A stretch of DNA of 64,000 nucleotides, from contig NZ_JAGGPA010000023.1 in the NCBI RefSeq assembly GCF_018614035.1, positions 1-64,000 on the forward strand, read 5' to 3'. Below, piece by piece: positions 18,385-26,203 of the stretch; positions within the stretch are counted from its first letter, which is position 1, and each line of letters starts with the position of its first letter. A program made the translations under genes and the position numbers. The DNA is from Streptomyces sp. ISL-96 (lineage in GTDB: Bacteria > Actinomycetota > Actinomycetes > Streptomycetales > Streptomycetaceae). Below the pieces are notes generated by a model. The model saw nothing but the letters and a program-made list of their open reading frames with translations, made no database searches and had not been told where the DNA came from.

Positions 18385-18483
18385 CTACGGTGTCACCGGG
18401 CGCTCGAAGAACGTCTCCAGCGACACCGTCGCCCGGGTGCCGCTGACGCCCTCGATCTCGTACAACCGCGCCCGCCGAAAGGC
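18385..18483 (-). pseudogene. Possible C-terminal remnant of an Lrp/AsnC regulator
   Basis: On the minus strand, up to the TAG at 18385-18387, the frame reads ARLYEIEGVSGTRATV then SLETFFERPVTP. The ending ETFFERPV resembles the last beta strand of Lrp/AsnC C-terminal domains. There is no start codon and no room for the HTH part because the SMP-30 gene begins at 18525 on the other strand. A truncated relic is the simplest reading, but the match is short. Confidence 0.4.
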
Positions 18484-18524
18484 CGACGGCCTTACATTCA
18501 GAAATGAAGCAGAAGGGCTTAACT

Positions 18525-19457
18525 ATGTCCTCCACCGGCAGCCGTACTTCGATTTACGAGATCCTGGACGAACGCTTCCGCACCGGACGGTGCGCCAACG
18601 GGGACGAGCGGCTGGAGACGCTGTACGACGACTGCCGCTGGGCCGAAGGGCCGCTCTACCTGCCCGCCTGGCGGCAGGCCATCTGGAGCGACATCCCCAA
18701 CGACCGCATGCTGCGATGGGACGAGATGACCGGCGCCGTCAGCGTTTTCCGCTCCCCCGCCGGACACAGCAACGGCAACACGCTCGACCGCGAGGGCCGG
18801 CTGATCAGCTGCGAGCAGGGCAACCGCCGCGTCAGCCGTACCGAGCACGACGGCCGGATCACCGTCATCGCCGACCGCTTCGAGGGCAAGCGGCTCAACA
18901 GCCCGAACGACGCGGCCGTGCACTCCGACGGCTCGATCTATTTCTCCGACCCGGACTTCGGGATCACCAGCGACTACGAGGGCTTCCGCGCGGAGAGCGA
19001 GATCGGCTCCTGCAACGTCTACCGGGTCGACCCGTCCTCCGGTGAGGTCCGGCTCGTCACCGACAGCACCGAGGCGCCGAACGGACTCGTTTTCTCCCCG
19101 GACGAGCGGCAGTTGTACGTCTCCGACACGCGGGGCGGCTGTATCCGGGTCTTCGACGTACGGGAGGACGGCACCCTTTCCGACGGCAAGGTCTTCGCCG
19201 AGGCCCGGAACGGGGCGCGCTTCGACAACATCCGCTTCGACGACGAGGGGCGGCTGTGGGTGGCGGCGATGGACGACGGGGTGCACTGCTACGACCCGGA
19301 CGGCACGCTCATCGGCCGCATCCTCGTCCCCGAGACCGTCTCCAACATCTCCTTCGGCGGCCCGAAGAACAACCGCGCGTTCATCACGGCCACGACGACG
19401 CTGTACTCGCTGGTGATGTCCGTGACGGGCGCGCCTCGGATCCGCCGTACGCACTGA
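18525..19457 (+). CDS. SMP-30/gluconolactonase-like beta-propeller protein
   Basis: 310 residues; the ATG at 18525 follows AAGGG by about eight bases and is preferred over the ATG at 18504. Family signatures are WAEGPLYLP (metal Glu), DRMLRWDEMTG, SNGNTLDREGRL, LNSPNDAAVHSDG (metal Asn), FSDPDFGI, EAPNGLVFSPDE (metal Asn) and LYVSDTRGG (metal Asp). It is a calcium-dependent lactonase/esterase of the SMP-30 type, probably cytoplasmic, hydrolysing sugar or other lactones. It stands alone here and the substrate is not evident. It is followed with three bases to spare by the converging HTH gene. Confidence 0.88.
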   Translation: MSSTGSRTSIYEILDERFRTGRCANGDERLETLYDDCRWAEGPLYLPAWRQAIWSDIPNDRMLRWDEMTGAVSVFRSPAGHSNGNTLDREGRLISCEQGNRRVSRTEHDGRITVIADRFEGKRLNSPNDAAVHSDGSIYFSDPDFGITSDYEGFRAESEIGSCNVYRVDPSSGEVRLVTDSTEAPNGLVFSPDERQLYVSDTRGGCIRVFDVREDGTLSDGKVFAEARNGARFDNIRFDDEGRLWVAAMDDGVHCYDPDGTLIGRILVPETVSNISFGGPKNNRAFITATTTLYSLVMSVTGAPRIRRTH

Positions 19458-19460
19458 CCG

Positions 19461-20357
19461 CTATCGGCCGACGCGTCCGCCGCCCGTCCGCACGTCCTTC
19501 CGTGCATCCTTGTGCGCCCGCACGGACTCCCGCAGCCGCTCGGCCTTCCCCCGCACGACGTCGGCGGGAAGCCCCGGTTGCGGGATGTACGGAATGCTCC
19601 TGCAGACCCGGCACAACCCACCCGGCAACGACTCGGCCGTCCCCGGTGCCTGACACCCGGTGCACTCCAGTACGTACCGGCCCTGGACCGGTGCGGGTGG
19701 CCGGGGCGGCAGCTGCTTCTCCAGGCGCGCCCGTACGAAGCCGAACGGGTATCCCACAGGCCCGGGAAGCCGCAGCGCCACCGCCTGCATCAGCTGCGTC
19801 TCCGTGGCCCCGCGCCGGAACCACTCCCCGGCAAGGGGCGCGAGCGCTTTGCATTCCAGCTCGGACAAGGCCAACTCCGGCGCGGTACGCCCCAACCGGG
19901 CCAACGCGTCGTACCCACGCACGGCCGTCTCCTCAGCGGGCACGGGCTCGTCCATCCCGCTCTGCGGCACGTTGTCCCCGAGGAACGCCGCCCACCACGC
20001 GTCACTGCGCGCCGTCCGCGAGAAGTACGACAGCGACACCCACCGCACGCCCTCCCAGTCCTCCACCGGCCGCCGTACGCGCCGCAGATGCCCGGCCGCC
20101 GACAGGGCGCGCAGGGCGGTGCCGATGGCGCACTGGCCGTAGTCCGCCATCTCCCTGGCCAGCGCTTTGATCGAGATGTCGGCCCCGTCGGGCAGCCTGT
20201 CGACGTACGAGGCAATGGCCGCTTCACGCCTGGGCAGATGGACGAAATCCCGCCCGCGCCGGGCCTCTTGATCGGGCGCGGACCGCTTTCCGAACCCTGG
20301 CTTGGCCATGGGGTGGGCGGGCGCGTGCGGGGCAGGACTAAGCTGCTGGGTAGCCAT
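19461..20357 (-). CDS. Helix-turn-helix (MarR-like) regulator of unknown target
   Basis: 298 residues; the ATG at 20357 follows GTGGAG by ten bases. A winged-helix region lies at about 40-110 (PDGADISIKALAREMADY, then ALRALSAAGHLRRV). The C-terminal half is helical and ends in a CTGCQAPGT...LCRVC pattern (about 230-255) that could bind zinc. This long MarR-like family recurs in Streptomyces genomes, often in accessory regions, without a known role. It converges on the SMP-30 gene. Confidence 0.7.
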   Translation of the reverse strand: MATQQLSPAPHAPAHPMAKPGFGKRSAPDQEARRGRDFVHLPRREAAIASYVDRLPDGADISIKALAREMADYGQCAIGTALRALSAAGHLRRVRRPVEDWEGVRWVSLSYFSRTARSDAWWAAFLGDNVPQSGMDEPVPAEETAVRGYDALARLGRTAPELALSELECKALAPLAGEWFRRGATETQLMQAVALRLPGPVGYPFGFVRARLEKQLPPRPPAPVQGRYVLECTGCQAPGTAESLPGGLCRVCRSIPYIPQPGLPADVVRGKAERLRESVRAHKDARKDVRTGGGRVGR

Positions 20358-20384
20358 ACGGATCGCTCCACGATCTTGTTGGTC

Positions 20385-20420
20385 AGACCCCCGTCCGGTG
20401 CGACAACACCTGCGGGGGTC
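20385..20420. repeat. Compound inverted repeat upstream of the HTH gene
   Basis: An outer stem, GACCCCCG with CGGGGGTC, encloses an inner stem, GGTG with CACC around CGACAA. It lies about 30 bases upstream of the minus-strand HTH start, so it could be an operator or leader hairpin of that gene. Apart from this, 20358-20599 shows nothing I can name. Confidence 0.4.
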
Positions 20421-20599
20421 GTTCTATGTGCCTGTGCTCGCCGCACGCTACACGTCAATCGCACTGCGTGGCGACCTGATCACAAAAAGTCATCGCTGCT
20501 GCGCGACGGGGCAGTTGGCGGTCCACAGGGGAGGGTGGGTGGGAATGTTCCCCACCATCCATTCCTAGCAAAAGAAGCTCGACCCTCGCCCCCCGAAGC

Positions 20600-20734
20600 T
20601 CAAGCGCCCTTGAGCGCCGCCACCTGATGGGCGTGATCGGTCAGGGTACGGACAGAGCGGGCCTTCGCGTGAGGGCGGATTCGGCGGAGCATCGTCTCGT
20701 AGTGTTCGTCGCCCCGTGAGGTGGACAGCCGCGC
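20600..20734 (-). pseudogene. C-terminal fragment of an unidentified gene, abutting the IS605-type end
   Basis: Up to the TGA at 20600 the minus strand reads ARLSTSRGDEHYETMLRR then IRPHAKARSVRTLTDHAH and QVAALKGA, a plausible helical C-terminus of about 44 residues. It begins exactly at the inferred right end of the IS200/IS605 remnant, so the element or a later deletion removed the rest of the gene. I do not recognise the family. Confidence 0.45.
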
Positions 20735-20945
20735 TTGAAGTGCTCTCCCGGCTGAAGCCGGGAGATTCCTGCCTACCTTACGGTGGCGGGCTTGACGCGA
20801 CGAGCGCGCCTGACGTCTCCCTCCCGGCAGCCGGGATGAGCGCGAGGCCCATCCGGTACAAGTGCAAGACGTTCCGGACTGCGTTGTGGTCGGCGTTGCC
20901 AGACCAGCCGCAGTCGGGGTTCTTGCACACGAACGGCTGTGGCGT
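20735..20945 (-). mobile_element. IS200/IS605-family remnant: tnpB (OrfB) 3' end and right end
   Basis: The minus strand from about 20939 encodes QPFVCKNPDCGWSGNADH then NAVRNVLHLYRMG, the C-terminal zinc-ribbon and RuvC-end signature of TnpB/OrfB, ending at TAA 20778. A neighbouring frame ends in RRARRVKPATVR, a familiar TnpB tail, so a frameshift near the end is likely. Then come AATCTCCCGGC, a hairpin and GAGCACTTCAA, the usual right-end format of these elements, with the boundary at about 20735. The remaining tnpB, tnpA and left end are missing; the element is dead. Confidence 0.75.
20745..20764 (-). ncRNA. Right-end hairpin, likely remnant of a TnpB omega/reRNA scaffold
   Basis: Nine-base arms (20745-20753 with 20756-20764) with a two-base centre lie ten bases inside the inferred right end. 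In TnpB systems this end is transcribed with tnpB and gives the guide-RNA scaffold; the adjoining outside bases (20715-20734) would be the guide. Activity is not expected because tnpB is truncated. Confidence 0.5.
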
Positions 20946-21058
20946 GCGCGGGGACTGTGGCTGGGGTGTTGCTCTCCGGCTCCTCGGTGGCCTCCCGCTC
21001 GGGGCGGCGGCGCAGCATTGTGAGGGCGACGACGAAGGCGGTTGCTAACCCTTGTCGT
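20941..21058 (-). pseudogene. C-terminal relic of an MFS (EmrB/QacA-type) transporter
   Basis: The minus strand reads LATAFVVALTMLRRRPEREAT then EEPESNTPATVPAHAT. It matches the C-terminus of the intact MFS gene at 27179-28687 (VTAFVVAFTMLRRPG and NTPATNPAT) at protein and nucleotide level. The rest of the gene is missing, and the other end runs into the TnpB remnant at about 20940. It is evidence of a former second copy or a recombination junction. Confidence 0.7.
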
Positions 21059-21230
21059 CAACCCCTCGGCACTGACCGTGTGATCCGGTGCGCGGCGGGA
21101 ACCCTTCCCGTGAGGGCTGGGCCGAGTGGGGCCGAGCATTCCAGGTGTTCCGTTCACCCTGGGCGCATCGGTGGCGGGACCTACCATCGGAGTACAGCCA
21201 CCGAGCCTGAGCAAACCCACCGAGGTGATC

Positions 21231-22442
21231 GTGAGCAACTGGGCCGACCTTACGAACGGTAAGCGCATCAAGCACCTGCGGGGCTCCGATCTGACTCAGC
21301 AGGGACTCGCCGATGCTGCGGGCGTCTCGCTCGCCCTGGTGCAGAAAGCCGAGCAGGATCGCGGCGAGCTGTCTGTCGGCTCGCTGCTCAAGCTCGCCAG
21401 CGCTCTCAAGACAGACATTGCGGTGATCCTGGGACAGCAGGCACCACGCCGAGGCATGAACCGCGACGACCGCGCCGCGCTGCACCACCTGTCCGACTCC
21501 GTGCACGAGAGCGCGCTCGGAGAATGGGACGGTATCGACGACCCGAGCACGCTCGATGAACTGACCAGGGCGCGCGACCTCGCTTGGTCCGCCTACTGGG
21601 CGAGCGATACGGCGAAAGTGAGTAGCCTCGCCTCGAAAGTCCTCATGGAAGGACAGGTTCGCTACGACAGCGCCACAGGTGCCGAGCGTGAGCAACTGGC
21701 CTTGGTTCTGGCGAGCACGTACAGGGTTGCTGCATCGTGTGCGAACGGCTTCGGGCAACGCGACCTCGCATTGAGCGCGCTCACCTCGGCCAAACTCCTT
21801 GCCAAGGAAGCCGACGACCCGGTGATGAGTGCGCTACTCGAATCCACGCTCTCGTGGATCTACCTGCGCGGAGCCAAGACGCCCCGCGCGGTGGCCGTGG
21901 CCGAGCGGGCGGCACTGGCGATTGAGCCATCGTTCAGTAGGGCGTCCCGCCCCGAACTGCTTGCGTATGGGCGCCTGATGATCTCCGCGGCTGTCGCGGC
22001 ATCGAGGCGCGAAGACGAGAGCGCGGCCGACGACTACATTTCGCAGGCGCACGCTGCGGCGGCGAGGCTCGGCCGAGACGAGAGGCTGTACGGGACCAGC
22101 TTCGGGCCAACAGCCGCTAAAACAGAGGCGGTTGGAATCCATGTCGCGCTGAAGAACTACGGGCGCGCGCTCAAGCTCGCCAGCCACCCCGCCATGAGGA
22201 AGCTCCCAAAGAGCATGTCGAAGGTGGCGCGCAACCGCTACAAGCTCGATGTTGCCCTCGCACAGTGCGCGGCCGGCCTCTACGACCAGGCCGGAGACAC
22301 GCTGATCGAGGTGGGTCTCGACGCCCCGGATTGGGTCAAGCATCAGGCGTTGCCCGGCGTTATCGGGAACCGTCTTGCGAAGGTGTCCACGGCGCGCGTG
22401 CGGAACATCAGCGAGCTAATCGGCGTGCCCCTGATCGCATAA
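21231..22442 (+). CDS. XRE regulator with TPR-like C-terminal region
   Basis: 403 residues; the GTG at 21231 follows GAGGTGA by three to four bases. The HTH is at about 10-65 (LTQQGLADAAGVSLALVQK, with QDRGELSVGSLLKLASAL). The rest is a helical-repeat array (for example LASTYRVAASCANGFGQRD and AGLYDQAGDTLIEVGL) like the TPR part of peptide-sensing or SARP-associated regulators. Proteins of this kind sit at the head of accessory modules with the small genes that follow. It is the best candidate to control the RiPP cassette downstream. An imperfect ten-base hairpin follows the stop (22442-22464). Confidence 0.8.
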   Translation: MSNWADLTNGKRIKHLRGSDLTQQGLADAAGVSLALVQKAEQDRGELSVGSLLKLASALKTDIAVILGQQAPRRGMNRDDRAALHHLSDSVHESALGEWDGIDDPSTLDELTRARDLAWSAYWASDTAKVSSLASKVLMEGQVRYDSATGAEREQLALVLASTYRVAASCANGFGQRDLALSALTSAKLLAKEADDPVMSALLESTLSWIYLRGAKTPRAVAVAERAALAIEPSFSRASRPELLAYGRLMISAAVAASRREDESAADDYISQAHAAAARLGRDERLYGTSFGPTAAKTEAVGIHVALKNYGRALKLASHPAMRKLPKSMSKVARNRYKLDVALAQCAAGLYDQAGDTLIEVGLDAPDWVKHQALPGVIGNRLAKVSTARVRNISELIGVPLIA

Positions 22443-22536
22443 CTCCTACGGAGCGTATGAGTTGGGGCCGGGTGACCTGTCCCAGTCCTACGCCCTGTCA
22501 CTTCACCATGCGTGATCGATTGGACACGATTGATGC

Positions 22537-23025
22537 ATGGTCAGCATCCAGAGCGAACAGGGGCAGGGGCCGACTACGGTTCGTCGAACCGAGGGCGACC
22601 TGAAACGGCGTCGGGCACTCGCGGACGCGTCAGCGGGCATCTCGCCGGGCGAGGCCGACGTTCCGGCCGAGGCCGCGAAGATCGAGCGGTTCCGCTGTGT
22701 GATCTATCTGTGCAGTGCCCCCAACGCGAACATCGGGGCGCCCCGCAAGGAGTGCACCGAGTACGCAGAGGCGTTCGGGTGGGAGATCGCGGGCGTGATC
22801 GAGGACCACGCGGGATTGCTGCCGCCCGAGGGTCGCGACGGGCTGCGGCAGGCTGTCGACCGCATCAAGCTCGGCGAGGCTGGCGCGGTTCTTACGGCGT
22901 GGCGCTCGATGATCTCGCCCGTACCGCAGGAGTACGACACGGTCGCGCGTGAGATCGAGAAGGCCGGCGGTTTCCTGCACGTCAAGGACTCGGCGCGTGG
23001 CGAGCACGGTACCGAGCGATGCTGA
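22537..23025 (+). CDS. Resolvase-like domain protein without a DNA-binding domain
   Basis: 162 residues. A Rossmann-like core, FRCVIYLCSAPNANIG, KECTEYAEAFGWEIAGVIED and GLRQAVDRIKLGEAGAVLTAW, resembles the N-terminal catalytic fold of serine recombinases. It ends soon after the fold (EKAGGFLHV), so the recombinase and zinc-ribbon domains are absent. The usual catalytic Ser pattern (YxRvS) is not clear; YLCS is the closest. The start ATG at 22537 has no strong ribosome site. Homologues recur in the same neighbourhood as DUF7848 and ATP-grasp RiPP genes in my memory of Streptomyces genomes. The role is unknown, perhaps regulatory rather than recombination. Confidence 0.6.
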   Translation: MVSIQSEQGQGPTTVRRTEGDLKRRRALADASAGISPGEADVPAEAAKIERFRCVIYLCSAPNANIGAPRKECTEYAEAFGWEIAGVIEDHAGLLPPEGRDGLRQAVDRIKLGEAGAVLTAWRSMISPVPQEYDTVAREIEKAGGFLHVKDSARGEHGTERC

Positions 23026-23089
23026 CGGGATCTCGGCGGGCGGCGCGTATGGAGCCGAAGACCGCCATCAACAGGGCCGGGTGGACGCT

Positions 23090-23263
23090 GTGAGCGGGCC
23101 GAGTTACGACACGAGCCGTCCGCCTGTCCCCGTCCCGGGGTGTGCGACGTGTGCCGAACTCGCGGGACAACGCGAGGACGCGCGGGCTCAATTCGACGGC
23201 AGCAAAGAGACTGACGCCAACGTGTTGATGCGTCAGCACCAGCGACGGGAGCACCGCGAATGA
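23090..23263 (+). CDS. 57-residue conserved small protein with CxxC
   Basis: The frame starts at GTG 23090 (VSGPSYDTSRPPVPVPG), has one CATC pair, and ends KETDANVLMRQHQRREHRE. The C-terminal half is a charged helix. Its stop overlaps the next start (ATGA), so it is coupled to the DUF7848 gene. The GTG itself overlaps the stop of a 14-codon frame starting at 23049. Proteins like this are frequent in Streptomyces accessory loci; the function is unknown. Confidence 0.65.
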   Translation: MSGPSYDTSRPPVPVPGCATCAELAGQREDARAQFDGSKETDANVLMRQHQRREHRE

Positions 23264-23541
23264 CTCGGCGGACGTTCCGGTACGTGCCCTTCTCGATCGT
23301 GCAGGACGCGACGGCCGAGCCGGAGTACGCGGCGCGGTGCGTCTCGGGTGCCGAGTCCGAGTGCGGCGCCGAGTCCGGTGTGAGGCACGACCCGGCGGAG
23401 GTCGAGGAGTGGCAGCGCAAGCACACGCAGGAGTCCCGGCACGTGCGCTACCGCCGGAACTTTGCCGACTACGCGGTCATGGAAGCCCCGGAAGGTCTCC
23501 CGCTCGGACTCGAACCGCCGGGTGCCCGGGTGCACGTATGA
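23260..23541 (+). CDS. DUF7848-type small protein
   Basis: 93 residues, MTRRTFRYVPFSIVQDA at the start. The signature is RCVSGAESECGAESG then a His/Glu-rich helix EVEEWQRKHTQESRHVRYRR and FADYAVMEAP. Two cysteines (RCVSG, ECGAES) suggest a zinc or disulfide site. It overlaps both neighbours by ATGA, indicating coupled translation of three small genes. The family is common in Streptomyces beside XRE regulators and RiPP maturases; no biochemical role is known to me. Confidence 0.7.
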   Translation: MTRRTFRYVPFSIVQDATAEPEYAARCVSGAESECGAESGVRHDPAEVEEWQRKHTQESRHVRYRRNFADYAVMEAPEGLPLGLEPPGARVHV

Positions 23542-23663
23542 GGCGCTTACGCGGATGGAAAGTCACGGCGGACGGCGCCTTCTGGGGCGGGGTGCTCGTG
23601 ATCAGCAGCGTTGGCGGCATCTTGGCCGTGATCGTTGTGGCCGTGACCCGTCAACCGCCGTGA
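23538..23663 (+). CDS. 41-residue single-helix membrane peptide
   Basis: MRRLRGWKVTADGAFWGG starts a short basic segment followed by one hydrophobic helix (VLVISSVGGILAVIVVAV) and TRQPP. The start overlaps the DUF7848 stop (ATGA). The size, basic N-terminus and coupling support a real gene. It may be a membrane anchor or effector of the module; the function is unknown. Confidence 0.55.
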   Translation: MRRLRGWKVTADGAFWGGVLVISSVGGILAVIVVAVTRQPP

Positions 23664-23704
23664 TGCTGCACCACGCGGGCAGTGTCGCCCGAAGACTCCC
23701 GCCC

Positions 23705-23719
23705 CGGCGGATCATCCGC
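23705..23719. promoter_or_regulatory. 15-base palindrome upstream of the RiPP precursor
   Basis: GGCGGAT and ATCCGCC flank one C, about 90 bases before the tgmA start, in the 145-base gap that separates the small coupled genes from the RiPP genes. It may be an operator for the TPR-XRE protein or part of a leader hairpin. Confidence 0.35.
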
Positions 23720-23808
23720 CCGCAACCCAGTCGAGAGCAGACAGGTCGAGCGCCTGCCGGGGCGGGTCCTGTACCACATCCACCGTACGAAGCGATCAAG
23801 GAGGAGAC

Positions 23809-24081
23809 TTGCAGACAAGCCTCGCAGGTACGGAGACGACCGCACAGGCCCCGTGGGGACTGCGCCGTATGGCTCCGCTGCGCAACGGTTCCCCCTCGCC
23901 CTGGCGGTACGCGGGCGTTGACCCGGCCACGCAGACCGGCCGGTGGGTCGGGGAGGACGGCGCGATGACGCCGGCCGAACTCGGCAAGCACGGTACGAGC
24001 GTGAACACCTACCCGCCGACGCAGGTCGGGAAGGACGGCAAGGTAGACGCCGACTCCGGCCACGACGCGACGCAGGACTAG
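23809..24081 (+). CDS. tgmA: ATP-grasp-target RiPP precursor peptide
   Basis: 90 residues from a TTG that follows AAGGAGGAGA. The leader has the maturase-recognition-like stretch PWGLRRMAP (15-23) and VDPATQTGRW (37-46). The likely core is GKHGTSVNTYPPTQVGKDGK (59-78) followed by VDADSGHDATQD (79-90). GKHGTS and the Asp-rich end are hallmarks of the TIGR04186 putative ATP-grasp-modified RiPP family. Thr63, Ser64, Thr67, Thr71 and Asp76, Asp80, Asp82, Asp86 are candidate donors and acceptors for ester macrocycles. The two maturation genes follow directly. Confidence 0.85.
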   Translation: MQTSLAGTETTAQAPWGLRRMAPLRNGSPSPWRYAGVDPATQTGRWVGEDGAMTPAELGKHGTSVNTYPPTQVGKDGKVDADSGHDATQD

Positions 24082-24092
24082 GGGGTAGCGCC

Positions 24093-25052
24093 ATGGACGG
24101 ACGCCCGGTGCTGGTCTGCACGCAGGATGAGGACGCAACCGCTGATCTGGTCATCGCGGAGTTGAACCGGCGCCGGGTGCCCGTCCTCCGCTTCGACCCC
24201 GGACGGGACTTTCCTGCCCCGGCGGTGCTCGCCACACGTACCGGGACGGACGGATGGGGCGGACGACTCACGGTCGGGGAGCGCACGGCCGACTTATCCG
24301 CCGTCCGCGCCCTGTACCACCGTCGCCCCAACGCCTACCCGACAGACGGCGGTGAGCAGGCCGCGCGGTTCGCCGCACAGGAGAACCGGCGGGGACTGGG
24401 TGGAGTACTGGGCGCGCTGCCGGGGTGCCTGTACCTCAGCCACCCGCAGGCCATCGCGCGGGCGGAGTACAAGCCCGCGCAGTTGGATGTGGCGGCCCGG
24501 GTAGGGCTCACGGTCCCGGCCACCCTGATCACGAACGACCCTGGTGAGGCCAAGACGTTCTGCGCTGAGCAGTCGGCCATCTACAAGCCCTTGCACGCCG
24601 GGGCGTACGACGTCGAGGGCGAGCCCGCCGGAATCTGGGCCGCTCCGGTCGAGGCTGGAGAGATCGACGGCGCGGTGAGCTACAGCGCGCACCTGTTCCA
24701 AGCTCAGGTGCCCAAGGTGGCGGACGTGCGCGCGGTCGTCGTCGGCGAGCAGGTGTTCAGCGCTCTGATTACCGCGCCGCCCGGGGTCGTGGACTGGAGA
24801 GCGGAGTATCAGAGCCTCGCCTATAAGCCGGTCGCCTGTCCGGAAGAGATTCGCCTGGCGCTGGTGCGGTTCCTCGCCGACTTCGGGCTGAGCTTCGGCG
24901 CCTTCGACTTCGCCGTGACCGCCGACGGCGCATGGTGGTTCTTGGAGTGCAACCCGAACGGTCAATGGGCGTGGCTCGAAGACGCGGCCGGACTGCCGGT
25001 CACAAGCGCAATCGCAGATCTGTTGGAGAACGGAGCGAGCCATCATGACTGA
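24093..25052 (+). CDS. tgmB: ATP-grasp ribosomal peptide maturase
   Basis: 319 residues; the ATG follows GGGGG by several bases. It has an N-terminal domain ([20 protein letters not shown]), the ATP-grasp central part ([13 protein letters not shown], where Lys contacts ATP) and the metal-binding C-terminal motif [13 protein letters not shown] with Glu and Asn. This is the TIGR04187 type that condenses Asp/Glu side-chain carboxylates of a precursor with Thr/Ser/Lys side chains using ATP. It sits 11 bases after tgmA and overlaps tgmC by eight bases. Its partner peptide is tgmA. Confidence 0.92.
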   Translation: MDGRPVLVCTQDEDATADLVIAELNRRRVPVLRFDPGRDFPAPAVLATRTGTDGWGGRLTVGERTADLSAVRALYHRRPNAYPTDGGEQAARFAAQENRRGLGGVLGALPGCLYLSHPQAIARAEYKPAQLDVAARVGLTVPATLITNDPGEAKTFCAEQSAIYKPLHAGAYDVEGEPAGIWAAPVEAGEIDGAVSYSAHLFQAQVPKVADVRAVVVGEQVFSALITAPPGVVDWRAEYQSLAYKPVACPEEIRLALVRFLADFGLSFGAFDFAVTADGAWWFLECNPNGQWAWLEDAAGLPVTSAIADLLENGASHHD

Positions 25053-26166
25053 CCACCTGCCCTCGGAACACCTGCGGGCCGACCTCGCTCGGCACCTGAC
25101 CAAGGCCGGTGCGCTGCGCAGCCCGGAATGGGAAGCGGCCGTGTTGTCCGTGCCCCGCGAGGCGTTCCTCTCGCGCGGCTGGTTCGAGTACGAAGACGGC
25201 GGCTGGTACCGGCCCGTATCCGGCGACTCTGCGGCCGGGCTCGGGCGGATCTACGAAGACGACACCCTCGTGACACAGGTGGCCGGGGGCGTCTTCCCCG
25301 ACCAGGTCGAGGGGCGCATCGCGGCGGCCCCCTCGTCGTCCTCCACCCTGCCAGGGCTGGTCGTGCGGATGCTTGAAGACCTGCGGGCGACCGAAGGGAC
25401 GCGTGTCCTGGAGATCGGCACGGGTACGGGCTACTCAACCGCGCTGCTCTGCCGCGTCGTTGGCGAGGACAACGTGACCACGGTCGAGGTCGACGCCGAG
25501 GTGTCCGCCCGCGCAGCAATGGCGCTCGGGAGCGCCGGTTACTGGCCTGTCCGGGTGGTCGGTGACGGCCTGGCGGGTTACAAGGAGGGCGGGCCGTATG
25601 ACCGGGTGATCGCGACATGCGGTGTGCACACCGTGCCGGCTGACTGGCTCGCGCAGACTCGGCCTGGCGGTGAGGTCCTGGTCACGGTCGGCGGATGGAT
25701 GCACGCATCCGAACTTGTACGGCTGACGGTCGCCGACGATGGCACGGCTAGCGGCCCGGTTCTCGGCGGTCAGGTCTCGTTCATGCTGGCCCGCCCGCAC
25801 CTTCCGCCCCCGTTCGGGATGCTGCCGAATCTCAGCGAGGGCAAGGCCGTGCCCACGGAATTCGGCGCGGACGTGCTCGACGACTGGGCGGCCCGATTCA
25901 TCGCGCAGTTCGCCGTACCCCGTGCGCAGCGGCTCGCACTTGAACGGGGCGGCCGGACGGAACACGTCGTGATCGACGTGGACGCGGAATCGTGGGCGGT
26001 CGTCTTCCGGGACGGCGCGCGGTGGATGGTCCGGCAGGGCGGCGCGGCGCGCTTGTGGGATCAGATCGCCGAACGCGTCACACACTGGCAGGCGGACGGG
26101 CGACCGCCGGCCGACCGAATGCGGCTGCACGTCGGCCCCGACGGGCAACGCCTCACGTGGGCGTAG
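25045..26166 (+). CDS. tgmC: ATP-grasp peptide maturase system methyltransferase (PIMT-like)
   Basis: 373 residues. The PIMT-like N-terminal region ends in a SAM-binding motif [15 protein letters not shown] (about 130-145), preceded by a long substrate-access segment with EDDTLVTQV and followed by [15 protein letters not shown]. The C-terminal 130 residues are specific to the TIGR04188 RiPP methyltransferases. Such proteins methylate an Asp side chain in the modified peptide, which then cyclises to aspartimide, as shown for fuscimiditide-type peptides. Tight overlap with tgmB implies a single operon. Confidence 0.9.
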   Translation: MTDHLPSEHLRADLARHLTKAGALRSPEWEAAVLSVPREAFLSRGWFEYEDGGWYRPVSGDSAAGLGRIYEDDTLVTQVAGGVFPDQVEGRIAAAPSSSSTLPGLVVRMLEDLRATEGTRVLEIGTGTGYSTALLCRVVGEDNVTTVEVDAEVSARAAMALGSAGYWPVRVVGDGLAGYKEGGPYDRVIATCGVHTVPADWLAQTRPGGEVLVTVGGWMHASELVRLTVADDGTASGPVLGGQVSFMLARPHLPPPFGMLPNLSEGKAVPTEFGADVLDDWAARFIAQFAVPRAQRLALERGGRTEHVVIDVDAESWAVVFRDGARWMVRQGGAARLWDQIAERVTHWQADGRPPADRMRLHVGPDGQRLTWA

Positions 26167-26203
26167 CCATCAGCTGACAGCCCCATGTTGGGAGCTGACG
26201 AAC

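Noticed and set aside
20600..21271. Single minus-strand open frame of 223 codons
   Set aside because: It strings together parts of different frames of the MFS relic, the TnpB remnant and an unknown C-terminus; only the last 44 codons look protein-like.
22537..23025. Active serine recombinase for the island
   Set aside because: Only the resolvase-like core is present, without the DNA-binding domain or a clear catalytic Ser motif, and no attachment-site repeats were found.
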